A DNA stretch of 64,000 nt from Methylobacterium brachythecii (GTDB lineage Bacteria; Pseudomonadota; Alphaproteobacteria; Rhizobiales; Beijerinckiaceae). Shown one piece after another: positions 56,702 to 64,000 of this stretch. Position 1 is the stretch's first letter; each line of letters opens with the position of its first letter. The notes beneath the pieces were generated by a model, which did not search any database, was not told the DNA's origin, and worked only from the letters and a program-made list of their open reading frames with translations. The DNA lies in contig NZ_JACIDN010000001.1 in NCBI RefSeq assembly GCF_014196345.1, forward strand, positions 124,001-188,000, written 5' to 3'. The position numbers were made by a program, and so were the translations under genes.

Positions 56702-56744
56702 CATTGGCCGACACTGCAATGGGTGTCCGAGCGGGAGCGGGATC

Positions 56745-57923
56745 ATGGCATCGGGCATTGTTCGGCGGCTGATGACGCGTCACGGCGCCTCGACTTTCCG
56801 AGGGCGGTCGCGTCGTTCGGCCGCTCTGGTGACTTTCGCCGTACTGCTCTCGGCAGGTGGGACCGGGGCGGCCGAATCCACCAAACCTGTCGCTCCCGCG
56901 CTCGAGCAGAGGGAAACGGACGCCACCTACAATAGCTATCGCCTGCGCAGCGGCGAGGCGATCGAGCAGCTCAGGCTTCACTACGCCACCCTCGGCTCGC
57001 CCCATCGCAACGCCGCCGGCGAGATCGACAACGCCGTGCTGGTGCTGCACTGGACCGGCAATAGCGGCGCCTCGCTCCTGACCCCGGAATACAAGGCTTC
57101 GCTCTTCGCCGCCGGCAAGCCGCTCGATGCGAGCCGTTACTACCTGATCTTCCCGGACAATCTCGGCCATGGCCGTTCGACCAAGCCGAGCGACGGCCTG
57201 CGCAACCGCTTCCCCCGCTACGGCTACGGCGACATCGTCGACGTCCAGCACAGGCTCGTCACCGAGACGCTCGGCATCAGGCGCCTCCACGCCATCCTCG
57301 GCATGTCCATGGGCGGGATGAATGCCTGGCAATGGGCCGAGGCCTATCCGGATCAGGTCGGGGCGATCATGCCGGTGGTGGCGCTGCCGGTGCCGATCTC
57401 GGGCCGTAACCTGTTGTGGCGGCGCATGGCGGCGGAGAACATCCGCAACGACCCCGAGTGGAAGGCCAACGCCTATACCGGCCCGACGCGGGGTTATGCG
57501 GTCGCCCAACAATTCATCCGGCTGATGATCGACGGCGTGCCGCACTTCCAGACGACGATCCCGACGGTCACGGCCGCCGATGCCTTCATCGCGGGAATCG
57601 CCAAGCCAACCCCGTCGGCGGACCCGAACGACATCCTCTACTCGCTCGAATCCTCGCAGGATTACGACCCGCGACCGGGCTTCTCGGCGCTCCGGATGAA
57701 AGTCTTCGCCCTGAATTTCGAGGACGACGAGTTCAACCCCGACCGGCTCCAGATCCTCCAGCAGGCCGTGAAGACGCTGCCGAATGCCCGCTTCGTCGTC
57801 CAGGCCGGCAGTCCAGACTCGTATGGTCATCTGACCATGGCGCATCCCGCACTCTGGGCTGGGCATGTCGGGGCGTTCATGGACTGGATCGAGGGCCGGC
57901 CAAATAAGGCTGGTTCCCACTGA
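56745..57923 (+). CDS. Secreted alpha/beta hydrolase, homoserine-acetyltransferase-like
   Basis: A 392-aa protein. A membrane-targeting segment is at residues 26-43. The hydrolase core has the nucleophile S188 in GMSMGGMNAW, the acid Asp near 327 (FEDDEFNP) and the catalytic His at about 362 (YGHLTMAH). GYGDIVDVQHRLVTETLGI, just before the elbow, resembles the MetX homoserine O-acetyltransferase family, but secretion and missing substrate residues make a hydrolase more likely. The ATG at 56745 has a GGAG site. Divergent TetR is its probable regulator. Confidence 0.78.
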   Translation: MASGIVRRLMTRHGASTFRGRSRRSAALVTFAVLLSAGGTGAAESTKPVAPALEQRETDATYNSYRLRSGEAIEQLRLHYATLGSPHRNAAGEIDNAVLVLHWTGNSGASLLTPEYKASLFAAGKPLDASRYYLIFPDNLGHGRSTKPSDGLRNRFPRYGYGDIVDVQHRLVTETLGIRRLHAILGMSMGGMNAWQWAEAYPDQVGAIMPVVALPVPISGRNLLWRRMAAENIRNDPEWKANAYTGPTRGYAVAQQFIRLMIDGVPHFQTTIPTVTAADAFIAGIAKPTPSADPNDILYSLESSQDYDPRPGFSALRMKVFALNFEDDEFNPDRLQILQQAVKTLPNARFVVQAGSPDSYGHLTMAHPALWAGHVGAFMDWIEGRPNKAGSH

Positions 57924-58109
57924 GTCAGCCTTGCCGCTGCGGAGCCCGGCGTCCTCTCTTTTCCACTTGGCACCGTCCCAGTGGGCCCAGTGGCGCGTTC
58001 GTTGCCTCATCCATGTTCGGCGACACGTTCACGGCGGTGTTATCATCCTCGCATAAGGCGCGCGGAGCCGATGTCGCCGTGACGACGACGGGTGGACGGA
58101 GGAACTGCG

Positions 58110-59411
58110 ATGAGCCGGAAGACCGAGACGAGGCATGGCGGTGCCGTGGATGACGGCGTCCAACTGAGCCGGCGGAAGTTTCTGGAATTCGCCTCCGCGA
58201 GCCCCCTCCTCGCGCCGCAAATCGCCTCGACGATCGCCGGCCTGTCCGTGCTCGGCACATCGGAGGCATTGGCCCAGAGCTACGACGTCCTGCGCGCGGC
58301 GCCGGTCATGAACGGCGATCTCATCGCCAATCCGTCCCAGGCCCTGAACGTGTTCGATTTCGAGCCGGTGGCGAAGAACGCGCTTCCGCCGGCCCATTAC
58401 GGCTATCTCGCCAGCGGCGTCGATGCCGACAAGACCCTCCAGGCCAACCGCGACGGTTTCGACAAGATCGCCATCCGCACCCGTCGCCTGATCGACGTGC
58501 GCAAGATCGACACCTCCGTGAAAATCTTCGGCGAGACCTGGGGGAGCCCGATCGCGCTGGCGCCCGTCAGCAGCGTCGGTGCCTTCAATTCCGAGGCCGA
58601 GGCGGCCGCGGCCCGGGCCTGCAAGGCCAAGGGTCACCAGATGATCCTCTCGACCGTGGGCAGCACCTCGATCGAGGATTGTATCAAGGAGCGCGGCGCG
58701 CCGATCTGGTACATGCTCTACCCGACCGACGACTGGGCCGTGACCCAGCTTCTGGTGGCGCGGGCAGAGATGGCCGGTGCCCCGGCGATCGTCCTGACCG
58801 TCGACCGCCAGGGCGGCCGCAACACCGAGACCCTGTTCCGCGACCGACGCGGCGACACCCGGACCTGCACGGATTGCCATACGCCCGGCTTCGCCAACGA
58901 GGTCAGCCGCAAGCCGATGTTCGACAACATCGACGTGTCGAAGGTGACCAACCTCTACGGCACCGGCATGACCTGGGACTACGTCAAGCGCCTGCGCAGC
59001 ATCGTGAAGGGCAAGCTCGTCCTCAAGGGCATCGTCACGCACGAGGACGCCAAGACCGCCCTCGATTATGGTGTCGACGCGATCATCGTCTCGAACCACG
59101 GTGGCCGTGCCGAGGAGAGCCTGCAATCGACCATCGGCGTGCTGCCCGAGATCGTCACGGCGGTGAACGGCAAGATCCCGGTGCTCATCGACGGCGGCTT
59201 CAGGCGCGGCACCGACGTGCTCAAGGCGCTGGCGCTGGGCGCGACCGCCGTCTGCATCGGCCGCCCCTATATCTGGGGTCTCGCTGCCTTCGGCCAGCCG
59301 GGCGTGGAGATGGTGCTTACCCTCATGCAGCGCGAGTTCGAGACCATCATGCGACAGGTTGGCGCGACGAAGCTCGCGGAGATCAACGGCGCCTCCGTCA
59401 CGCGGGTGTGA
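58110..59411 (+). CDS. Tat-exported FMN-dependent alpha-hydroxyacid oxidase with a CxxCH motif
   Basis: A 433-aa flavoenzyme of the lactate/glycolate oxidase family. Residues 20-43 form a twin-arginine signal (SRRKFLEFAS). FMN-binding and catalytic residues are recognisable: APVSSVGAF, the catalytic His at 330 in SNHGGRAE, and the phosphate-binding DGGFRRGTDVLKALALGATAVCIGRP. Unusually, loop residues 253-257 read CTDCH, a haem-c attachment motif, in TRTCTDCHTPGF. Haem c would be attached by periplasmic Ccm. Oxidation of a 2-hydroxyacid with electrons passed via haem is an inference. GAGGA precedes the ATG at 58110. Confidence 0.85.
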   Translation: MSRKTETRHGGAVDDGVQLSRRKFLEFASASPLLAPQIASTIAGLSVLGTSEALAQSYDVLRAAPVMNGDLIANPSQALNVFDFEPVAKNALPPAHYGYLASGVDADKTLQANRDGFDKIAIRTRRLIDVRKIDTSVKIFGETWGSPIALAPVSSVGAFNSEAEAAAARACKAKGHQMILSTVGSTSIEDCIKERGAPIWYMLYPTDDWAVTQLLVARAEMAGAPAIVLTVDRQGGRNTETLFRDRRGDTRTCTDCHTPGFANEVSRKPMFDNIDVSKVTNLYGTGMTWDYVKRLRSIVKGKLVLKGIVTHEDAKTALDYGVDAIIVSNHGGRAEESLQSTIGVLPEIVTAVNGKIPVLIDGGFRRGTDVLKALALGATAVCIGRPYIWGLAAFGQPGVEMVLTLMQREFETIMRQVGATKLAEINGASVTRV

Positions 59412-59471
59412 ACCAGCGGCGGGAACCGCGGGCGGTCTCGGCGCTTCGGGTTCGGCGGTGAGCGAACCGCG

Positions 59472-59990
59472 ATGTCGAGTGAGTCTGCCATGCGATATGC
59501 CACGCCGTTGCTGATCGCCGTGATGCTCGCTGCATCGGGCGTTTCGTCCGATGCGGAAGAGGCGAGGTCGGGACGAGGACCCGTTCCTTCCGGCGCATCG
59601 CTTCAGGATGCGGCCGTCCAGCTGGCTCACCTCTACGACGAGCTCTACGGTCAGAAGAACTTCGCCGAGATGTCGAACCTCTATGCCGAGGACGGCACGC
59701 TCGTCTCGCCGAGCGGCAAGATCGTCAGGGGGCATGACGACCTGCTGGGCTATTACCGCCAGCGCTTCGCTTCCGGTGCGTCCGGTCACAAGATCACGGT
59801 GTTGGAAACGCACGCGATCGGTGATGCAGGCTACAGCATCTCCGATTTCTCGGTCTCGGTGCCGACGAAGGCGAATGCCTCCGAGACGCATTAGGAGCAC
59901 GGCCACATCGCGGCGGTCTACAGCCACAATGCGACCGGCTGGCACTATCGCCTCGTCCAGCCCAGCGTGACCCCCGAGCACGGCCACTAG
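59472..59990 (+). pseudogene. Secreted SnoaL-like protein gene interrupted by an in-frame TAG
   Basis: From ATG 59472 the frame encodes a signal peptide and a SnoaL/DUF4440-like domain (QLAHLYDELYGQKNFAEMSN, IVRGHDDLLGYYRQRFASG). At 59892 a TAG follows SETH. Reading on in frame gives EHGHIAAVYSHNATGWHYRLVQPSVTP and then TAG at 59988, which is exactly the expected C-terminal strand of the fold. So the gene is intact except for one amber codon. Either the gene is inactivated, or the codon is read through, or the product is a truncated 140-aa protein. An ATG at 59490 could be the true start. Confidence 0.65.
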
Positions 59991-60038
59991 AGCAGGCTGC
60001 GAAAAAGTGGAGACGGTTTTTCGCTGAAAGCCTGCTCT
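59989..60038. repeat. Nested palindrome, first hairpin
   Basis: AGAGCAGGCT (59989-59998) pairs exactly with AGCCTGCTCT (60029-60038), and inside it GCGAAAAA (59999-60006) pairs exactly with TTTTTCGC (60017-60024), leaving a 10-nt loop and a TGAA bulge. The stem is 18 bp. It begins at the stop codon of the SnoaL-like reading frame. A truncated relative lies at 61476. Confidence 0.75.
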
Positions 60039-60051
60039 CACTTTTTGAATC

Positions 60052-60100
60052 GATCATGTTTTCTGTGTTTTGACTGATTCAGGCAAAACACAGCATGATC
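60052..60100. repeat. Nested palindrome, second hairpin
   Basis: GATCATG (60052-60058) pairs with CATGATC (60094-60100), and CTGTGTTTTG (60063-60072) with CAAAACACAG (60084-60093); an unpaired TTTT sits on the left arm. The stem has 17 bp. It lies between convergent genes (SnoaL-like and CNNM/CorC) and may terminate both. A similar stem-loop at 29600 and a CATGATC copy at 62898 suggest a dispersed family. Confidence 0.75.
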
Positions 60101-60117
60101 TTGGGGGTCGAGCGGCC

Positions 60118-61467
60118 CTACTGCACGCGCTGGGCCAGCACCTTGTCGATACGGCGGCCGTCCATGTCGACGACCTCCAGTCGCCAACCCTGACTGTCGA
60201 CGAAATCGCCCTCGGACGGGATGCGGCCGAGTTCGACGATGACGAAGCCGGCGAGCGTGGAGAAGTCGCCGGTTCGCGGGCGATCGGAGAAGCCGAGGCG
60301 CTCGAAGGCCTCGCCGGCCGGCATCATGCCGTCGATGAGCAGCGAGCCGTCCTCGCGCTCCACCACCATGGCCTCCTCGCCGGGATCGGGAATCTCGCCG
60401 GCCATGGCTTCGAGGAGGTCCGTCTGGGTGACGATCCCCTCCAGGCTGCCGTATTCGTCCACCACGATCGCCATGCGCACCGGCTTCGTGCGAAACGCCT
60501 CCAGCACCTTGAGGATGGCGAGGCCCTCGTGAACCACGATAGGCTCGCGCATCGCCGCTTCCACGCGTAGGGGCTTGCCATCGAGGAACTGGTCGAGCAG
60601 GTCCTGCTTTCTCAGCACGCCAACCACGTGATCGATCTGGCCGCGGCTGACGACGATCTGCTCGTGGCGGCACTCGCGGATCGCCTTCACGATTTCGTCC
60701 TGATCGTCATCGAGATCGACCCAGTCGACCTCGTTCCTCGGCGTGACGATCTCGCGAATGCGGCGGTCGCCGAGCGCCAGGATGCGGGCCACCGCATCCT
60801 CCTGCGCCTCGTGCAGGAAGCCGGCCTCCTGGCTCGCCGTGACGAGGAGGCTGAGCTCGGCGGGCGAGGGCAGGTTCTCCTCGCCCGAGCCCGGCTTGAG
60901 GCCCATCAGCCGCAACACGCCGTTGCCGAGCCCGTTCAGGAACAGGATGGCCGGGCGGAAGATGGCCAGGAACAGCGAGAGCGGCCGCACGATCGCCAGC
61001 GCCGTGCGCTCGCTGCGCTGGAGCGCCAGGCTCTTGGGTGCCAGCTCGCCGAGCACGATGTGAAGCGCCGTGATCACCACGAAGGCGATAGCCACTGCGA
61101 AGGTGTGCGCGCCGATGCCGGCGAATTTCTCGGGCAGCCACGCGAAGAGCGGCTCGATCAGATGGGAGAGCGCCGGCTCGCCGACCCAGCCGAGGGCTAG
61201 AGAGGAGATGGTGATGCCGAGCTGCGTCGCGGCGAGATGCGCATCGAGCCGGTCAGTCGCCCGCTGCAGGGCGGCCGCGTTGAGCCGCCGCTCGTTGACG
61301 AGTTCCGCCACGCGGGAGCGCCGAACGGCGACGAGGGAGAACTCCGCCGCGACGAAGAACCCGTTGGCGAGGACGAGTGCCAGGACCGCCAGCAGCCCGA
61401 ACCCCGTAGACCAGCCGTCGCTGAAAATCGTGTCCTCCGAGGCGTCCCGCCGCGAGAGTGCGACCAC
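60118..61467 (-). CDS. CNNM/CorC-family membrane protein (DUF21-CBS-CorC_HlyC)
   Basis: A 449-aa protein: DUF21 membrane domain (about 1-190) with three helices and an APKSLAL motif, CBS pair (about 205-330, including RIREIVTPRNEVDWVD and VVVDEYGSLEGIVTQTDLLEAM), and a C-terminal CorC/HlyC domain (about 345-449). Family members export or regulate Mg/Co or other divalent cations. Translation starts with GTG at 61467. It ends just inside the nested-palindrome element. Confidence 0.9.
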   Translation of the reverse strand: MVALSRRDASEDTIFSDGWSTGFGLLAVLALVLANGFFVAAEFSLVAVRRSRVAELVNERRLNAAALQRATDRLDAHLAATQLGITISSLALGWVGEPALSHLIEPLFAWLPEKFAGIGAHTFAVAIAFVVITALHIVLGELAPKSLALQRSERTALAIVRPLSLFLAIFRPAILFLNGLGNGVLRLMGLKPGSGEENLPSPAELSLLVTASQEAGFLHEAQEDAVARILALGDRRIREIVTPRNEVDWVDLDDDQDEIVKAIRECRHEQIVVSRGQIDHVVGVLRKQDLLDQFLDGKPLRVEAAMREPIVVHEGLAILKVLEAFRTKPVRMAIVVDEYGSLEGIVTQTDLLEAMAGEIPDPGEEAMVVEREDGSLLIDGMMPAGEAFERLGFSDRPRTGDFSTLAGFVIVELGRIPSEGDFVDSQGWRLEVVDMDGRRIDKVLAQRVQ

Positions 61468-61475
61468 TGCCGCTT

Positions 61476-61498
61476 AGAGCAGGTCGCGGAAAAGTGGT
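61476..61498. repeat. Partial copy of the first hairpin
   Basis: AGAGCAGG followed by TCGCGGAAAAGTGG resembles the left half of the element at 59989 (AGAGCAGG, GCGAAAAAGTGG), with a few changes. The right arm is missing. Confidence 0.5.
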
Positions 61499-61554
61499 AG
61501 CGGCTTGCGCGCCGCCCCGCCATCGTCGCGCAGCGAAGGCTCCGATGAGCCGGC

Positions 61555-62430
61555 TCAGTTCGCTCCGGAGAAGCGGTAAGTCAGGCCGGCGGTGACGAGC
61601 TGGCCTTCGCTGCGGAAGACGGCGTTGGCGGTATGGCCGAGCTGGCCGGGGCCGCCGGGACCGAAATACGGACCCATCCCATTCACCGACACGGTGCGGT
61701 TGCCGAGATCGTAGCGCAGATATTCGAGCTTGAAGGCGAGCTGGCCCGGCATCAGGCCGCCCGGCGCCATCCACTCGATCCCGCCGCCATAGACGTATCC
61801 CGTCTCGATCCCGCTGTGTCTGCCGCCGTCGTAGATCCCGCTATAGGCGCTGTTGGAGATCGTGGTCCGGGCCGAGAGTCCGACATGGCCGTAGGCGAGG
61901 CCGCCGGTGCCGTAGACCAGCACGGGACCGAGCCCATAGCCGAGCCGGCCGCGCAGGGTGCCGAGGAAGTCGAGCGACTGGTGAGCCGCGAGGCTGATGT
62001 CGTTGCCACCGAAGGAGAAGGCTGCGGTTTGGTCGCGTTGCTGCTCGGTGTAGAGCGCATCCGTCACGACGCCGACCACGAGGCCGGAGTCCACCACCGG
62101 CTGCAAGTCGTAGCCGAGGCCGCCACGCAGCACGAACGAGTTCGACGGCATGTTGACCCGGCCGACATTGCCGACGTCGATCAACATTTGCTCCAGCGCA
62201 TTGGTACCGGTGGTCTTGAGATGCTGGCTGCCCGTGCGGGTGTAGCCGGCATCGAGATCGACATGGAACCCGGCCCAAACCGGCACGGGGGCCGGCGGCG
62301 GCAGGTCCACCATCGGCGGCAGGGACGAGCGCAGAGGCAGGTCGGCCGCCCAGGCCTGCCCGAAGGCCGGCACGATCGCCAGGGCGACGCCGAACCTGAC
62401 AGCCGAGCGGAGGATGGAGCATGTCGCCAT
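61555..62430 (-). CDS. Outer-membrane beta-barrel protein, Omp25-like
   Basis: A 291-aa protein with signal peptide (about 1-28, ending AWAADLP) and the layout of Rhizobiales Omp25/Omp31 porin-like barrels: alternating aromatic/Gly strands (GFHVDLDAGYTRTGS, GGLGYDLQPVVDSGLVVGVVTDALY, LRGRLGYGLGPVLVYGTGGLAYGHV) and a terminal YRF before the last residues. The N-terminal proline stretch PPPAPVPVWAGF is typical. Role in permeability or surface structure. A near-match to a CtrA site lies 23 nt upstream of the start. Confidence 0.82.
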   Translation of the reverse strand: MATCSILRSAVRFGVALAIVPAFGQAWAADLPLRSSLPPMVDLPPPAPVPVWAGFHVDLDAGYTRTGSQHLKTTGTNALEQMLIDVGNVGRVNMPSNSFVLRGGLGYDLQPVVDSGLVVGVVTDALYTEQQRDQTAAFSFGGNDISLAAHQSLDFLGTLRGRLGYGLGPVLVYGTGGLAYGHVGLSARTTISNSAYSGIYDGGRHSGIETGYVYGGGIEWMAPGGLMPGQLAFKLEYLRYDLGNRTVSVNGMGPYFGPGGPGQLGHTANAVFRSEGQLVTAGLTYRFSGAN

Positions 62431-62453
62431 GCCCGGATTGTGAGGCGCTATGC

Positions 62454-62468
62454 TTAACGCAGGTTTAC
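62454..62468. promoter_or_regulatory. Near-consensus CtrA site upstream of the porin
   Basis: TTAA (62454-62457), 7 nt, then TTAC (62465-62468): one mismatch from TTAA-N7-TTAA, 23 nt upstream of the porin start. Weak evidence by itself. Confidence 0.25.
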
Positions 62469-62672
62469 TGCAGCGATCCGAAAAGGCCGTTCAGCGACCC
62501 GAAGCCCGGATTTTCGCGAGAACCGTCGCGGTGAGCTGTCGAGGGCCATGCGCGGACCCAGGCAATCATGGTGACCGGGATCGGTGGCATTCGTCGTAAA
62601 AGCGATCTTAACCAACCGGCCCCAGGATCGCTCCGAGGACGCAGCCGTTCGCGTCGCGCGGGGAGTGGTTCC

Positions 62673-62861
62673 ATGGCTAAGATCCAGCTCGATGCGAGGA
62701 CCGAAGCGCCTCCGCTGCGCGCCGACGTTCCGCCGCTGAGTGCCGGGACCCGCCGTCACCTCGGCAAGACCCTGCGCTCCCATTTCGCCGCTACCCTCGC
62801 CGAGCCGGTCAGCGAACGGCTCGAAGCACTCCTCGCCAAGCTGCAGGCTCCGCCGCGCTGA
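62673..62861 (+). CDS. NepR-like small protein (anti-sigma-EcfG family)
   Basis: A 62-aa protein. The core SAGTRRHLGKTLRSHFAATLAEPVSERLEALLAKLQ fits the NepR pattern: helix, then EPVxxR and a leucine-rich helix. NepR proteins sequester the general-stress sigma factor EcfG and release it on binding phosphorylated PhyR. No phyR or ecfG is adjacent, so this would be an orphan paralogue. The start at 62673 has a GGGAG site 8 nt upstream. The alternative upstream frame gives a basic extension with no family support. Confidence 0.6.
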   Translation: MAKIQLDARTEAPPLRADVPPLSAGTRRHLGKTLRSHFAATLAEPVSERLEALLAKLQAPPR

Positions 62862-62897
62862 CTTTTTCCACGCTCGGTTAGGAACGATGAAGGCCAC

Positions 62898-62921
62898 CAT
62901 GATCTCGGGGATCGGGCGGCC
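62898..62921. repeat. Copy of the CATGATC repeat edge
   Basis: The 24 nt at 62898-62921 differ from 60094-60117 (right edge of the second hairpin) at three positions. Both begin CATGATCT and end GGGCGGCC or GAGCGGCC. It lies 36 nt downstream of the NepR-like gene. Confidence 0.5.
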
Positions 62922-62998
62922 ATTTTCATTGCACCGATGAGCGTTGAAGGCGCGTGATGGCGAGCGCGTCGCGACAGTGCGAGCGCGTTTGGCGACAA

Positions 62999-63160
62999 TC
63001 AGTCGAAGGCGACGGCGACGAGGGAGAAGAGCCCGGCGAGGGCCAGATTGCCGGCGAGGACGAGAACGATGACCGTCATGAGGAGATCGGACGCTTTGCG
63101 AAGGAATCGGGAGGCGGTGTGTAGCGGGTCGCGCGGGCCGGTGCTGCCACGCTTGCGCAT
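62999..63160 (-). CDS. Small single-helix membrane protein, uncertain
   Basis: A 53-aa frame from ATG at 63160. The N-terminus is basic (MRKRGSTGPRDPLHTASRFL) and the C-terminal half is one membrane helix (LLMTVIVLVLAGNLALAGLF). No strong ribosome-binding site. The hydrophobic helix and position in an otherwise gene-free stretch make it plausible, but the family is unknown. Confidence 0.4.
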   Translation of the reverse strand: MRKRGSTGPRDPLHTASRFLRKASDLLMTVIVLVLAGNLALAGLFSLVAVAFD

Positions 63161-63361
63161 CACGGGTCCCGAAACCGGCACTGGCTTTGGGTGCGATGCA
63201 ACGAGGTCACGGTGTCCGTCGCGTACCGACCACACTGGGCGCGCAATGCTTGCCCGGAGCTGAATACTTCGAGGTGGGGGCGCGATTCGTCTCATAATCG
63301 TTACAATTGCGTTGAGGCATACGTTTCGCGGCCCGCCCCAGGGCTGCGGAGGGCGCCCGGC

Positions 63362-63571
63362 ATGATCTCGGTCAGCGAAGTGGTTCTCACGGCAGCAGGA
63401 TTTCTGGGAATCGGCATGGCCGGCGTCGCCGAGCGTCCCGCTCCGGTGACGGAAACCGCAGTCACCGACGAAGACGCCCCGCCCTCTACCATGAGCCTGC
63501 TGTCGCCGGGCGAGCCGTATTTCGAGGCGGTGGCGGCGGAACTGCGCAAGAGCGGCCATCTCGACGGCTGA
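63362..63571 (+). CDS. Small protein of unknown function, uncertain
   Basis: A 69-aa frame with a hydrophobic N-terminal segment (VVLTAAGFLGIGMAGVA) and an acidic, Pro-rich soluble part ending YFEAVAAELRKSGHLDG. A GGAGG lies 9 nt upstream of the ATG. It precedes the ABC-F gene by 68 nt on the same strand. No family is recognised. Confidence 0.45.
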   Translation: MISVSEVVLTAAGFLGIGMAGVAERPAPVTETAVTDEDAPPSTMSLLSPGEPYFEAVAAELRKSGHLDG

Positions 63572-63639
63572 CGCCTCTTCCGCTCCCCCAAGCCATGCCT
63601 TAAGCCCGCGCGAACTCCCCCAAGACACCCGCGGACGGC

Positions 63640-64000
63640 ATGATACGCCTCGACAAGATCGGCAAGCAGAACGGCCGTCAGATCGTCTTCATCGAGGCCT
63701 CGGCCGCGCTGCAGAAGGGCGAGAAGGCCGGCCTCGTCGGCCCGAACGGCGCCGGTAAGACCACCCTTTTCCGGCTGCTCACCGGCCAGGAGGAGCCCGA
63801 CGAGGGCCAGGTCGCCTCCGAGCGCGGCACCACGATCGGCTATTTCAGCCAGGATGTCGGCGAGATGGCCGGCCGCTCCGTCGTCTCCGAGGTTATGGCC
63901 GGTGCCGGCGCCGTGAGCGATGTCGGGGCCGAACTGAAGCTCGTCGAAGCCGATCTCGCCGACCCCGACAAGGCCGACGAGATGGAGGCCATCATCGAGC
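63640..64000 (+). CDS. ABC-F family ATPase, 5' part
   Basis: The window ends within this gene. 120 codons are visible. They show the start of an ABC-F protein: MIRLDKIGKQNGRQIVFIEA, Walker A in LVGPNGAGKTTLFRLL and the Q-loop region IGYFSQDVGEM. ABC-F proteins act on the ribosome as translation factors or antibiotic-protection proteins; which subgroup cannot be told from this part. Confidence 0.9.
   Translation, partial: MIRLDKIGKQNGRQIVFIEASAALQKGEKAGLVGPNGAGKTTLFRLLTGQEEPDEGQVASERGTTIGYFSQDVGEMAGRSVVSEVMAGAGAVSDVGAELKLVEADLADPDKADEMEAIIE

Noticed and set aside
56529..58010. Minus-strand open frame of 493 codons over the secreted hydrolase
   Set aside because: Antisense shadow; the plus-strand gene has an intact catalytic triad.
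59892..59990. Frameshift as cause of the SnoaL-like gene interruption
   Set aside because: Downstream family-like sequence is in the same frame as the upstream part, so a nonsense codon, not a frameshift, explains it.
58029..60041. Minus-strand open frame of 670 codons over the hydroxyacid oxidase gene
   Set aside because: Shadow of the FMN oxidase gene; no recognisable domains.

Overview
The window looks like chromosomal DNA of an alphaproteobacterium of the Methylobacterium/Methylorubrum type (Hyphomicrobiales). Reasons: high G+C in most of the window, many Rhizobiales-style families (ECF41 sigma factor beside an AhpD-like gene, NepR-like protein, NTF2-like secreted proteins, DUF2778 protein, DUF1275 protein, Omp25-like porin), and an origin-proximal gene order matching that known from Caulobacter and Rickettsia. 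No rRNA, tRNA, CRISPR array, insertion sequence or phage module was seen. The genus is an inference; the sequence carries no marker that proves it.

Layout. 1-9.6 kb: a PAP2 phosphatase cut by the left edge, alaS, an APH-fold kinase, tspO, a Cys/Met-metabolism PLP enzyme and a small secreted protein. 7.7-12.2 kb: divergent opgH/opgG for periplasmic glucans, then panC. 12.3-14 kb: an esterase of the PHB-depolymerase family with a ribbon-helix-helix regulator. 14-21 kb: a minus-strand cluster (PPSR, maf, CDF transporter, aroE, coaE, dnaQ) joined by start/stop overlaps, a 499-bp gene-free stretch with the hallmarks of oriC, then hemE and hemJ on the plus strand. 21-28.5 kb: ileS, lspA, an unknown secreted protein and a paired M16 peptidase set. 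28.9-38.3 kb: small secreted and cytoplasmic proteins, a MarR regulator, a receiver-only response regulator, bioA, a YebC protein, a flippase/acetyltransferase pair, a YghU-type GST and dapD. 38.3-49.7 kb: autoregulated ECF41 module, MAPEG protein, hydrolase-like protein, acid phosphatase, panE, DUF1275 protein, LysR regulator, a duplicated YcxB-like protein, TerC and a His-tailed DMT transporter, and a lipid kinase. 49.9-64 kb: NTF2-like and anchored nuclease-like proteins, DUF2778 L,D-transpeptidase-like protein, Fsr-type MFS pump with AraC regulator, an orphan FlgC homologue, TetR plus secreted hydrolase, a Tat-exported FMN hydroxyacid oxidase, a nonsense-interrupted SnoaL-like gene, a CNNM/CorC protein, a porin, a NepR-like protein and the start of an ABC-F ATPase.

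The strongest signals outside genes are: the candidate replication origin at 18726-19224 (exact CtrA box TTAA-N7-TTAA, three DnaA-like boxes, seven GANTC sites, A+T-rich palindrome); a second exact CtrA box upstream of the orphan flgC-like gene; an exact ECF41 promoter (TGTCACA-N16-CGTC) before the AhpD/ECF41 operon; and a family of nested intergenic palindromes. The CtrA boxes tie origin control and flagellar expression to one cell-cycle regulator, as in Caulobacter. Among proteins, the oddest is the Tat-exported flavoenzyme carrying a CxxCH haem-c motif. Functions are assigned from motifs read by eye; no database search was possible.
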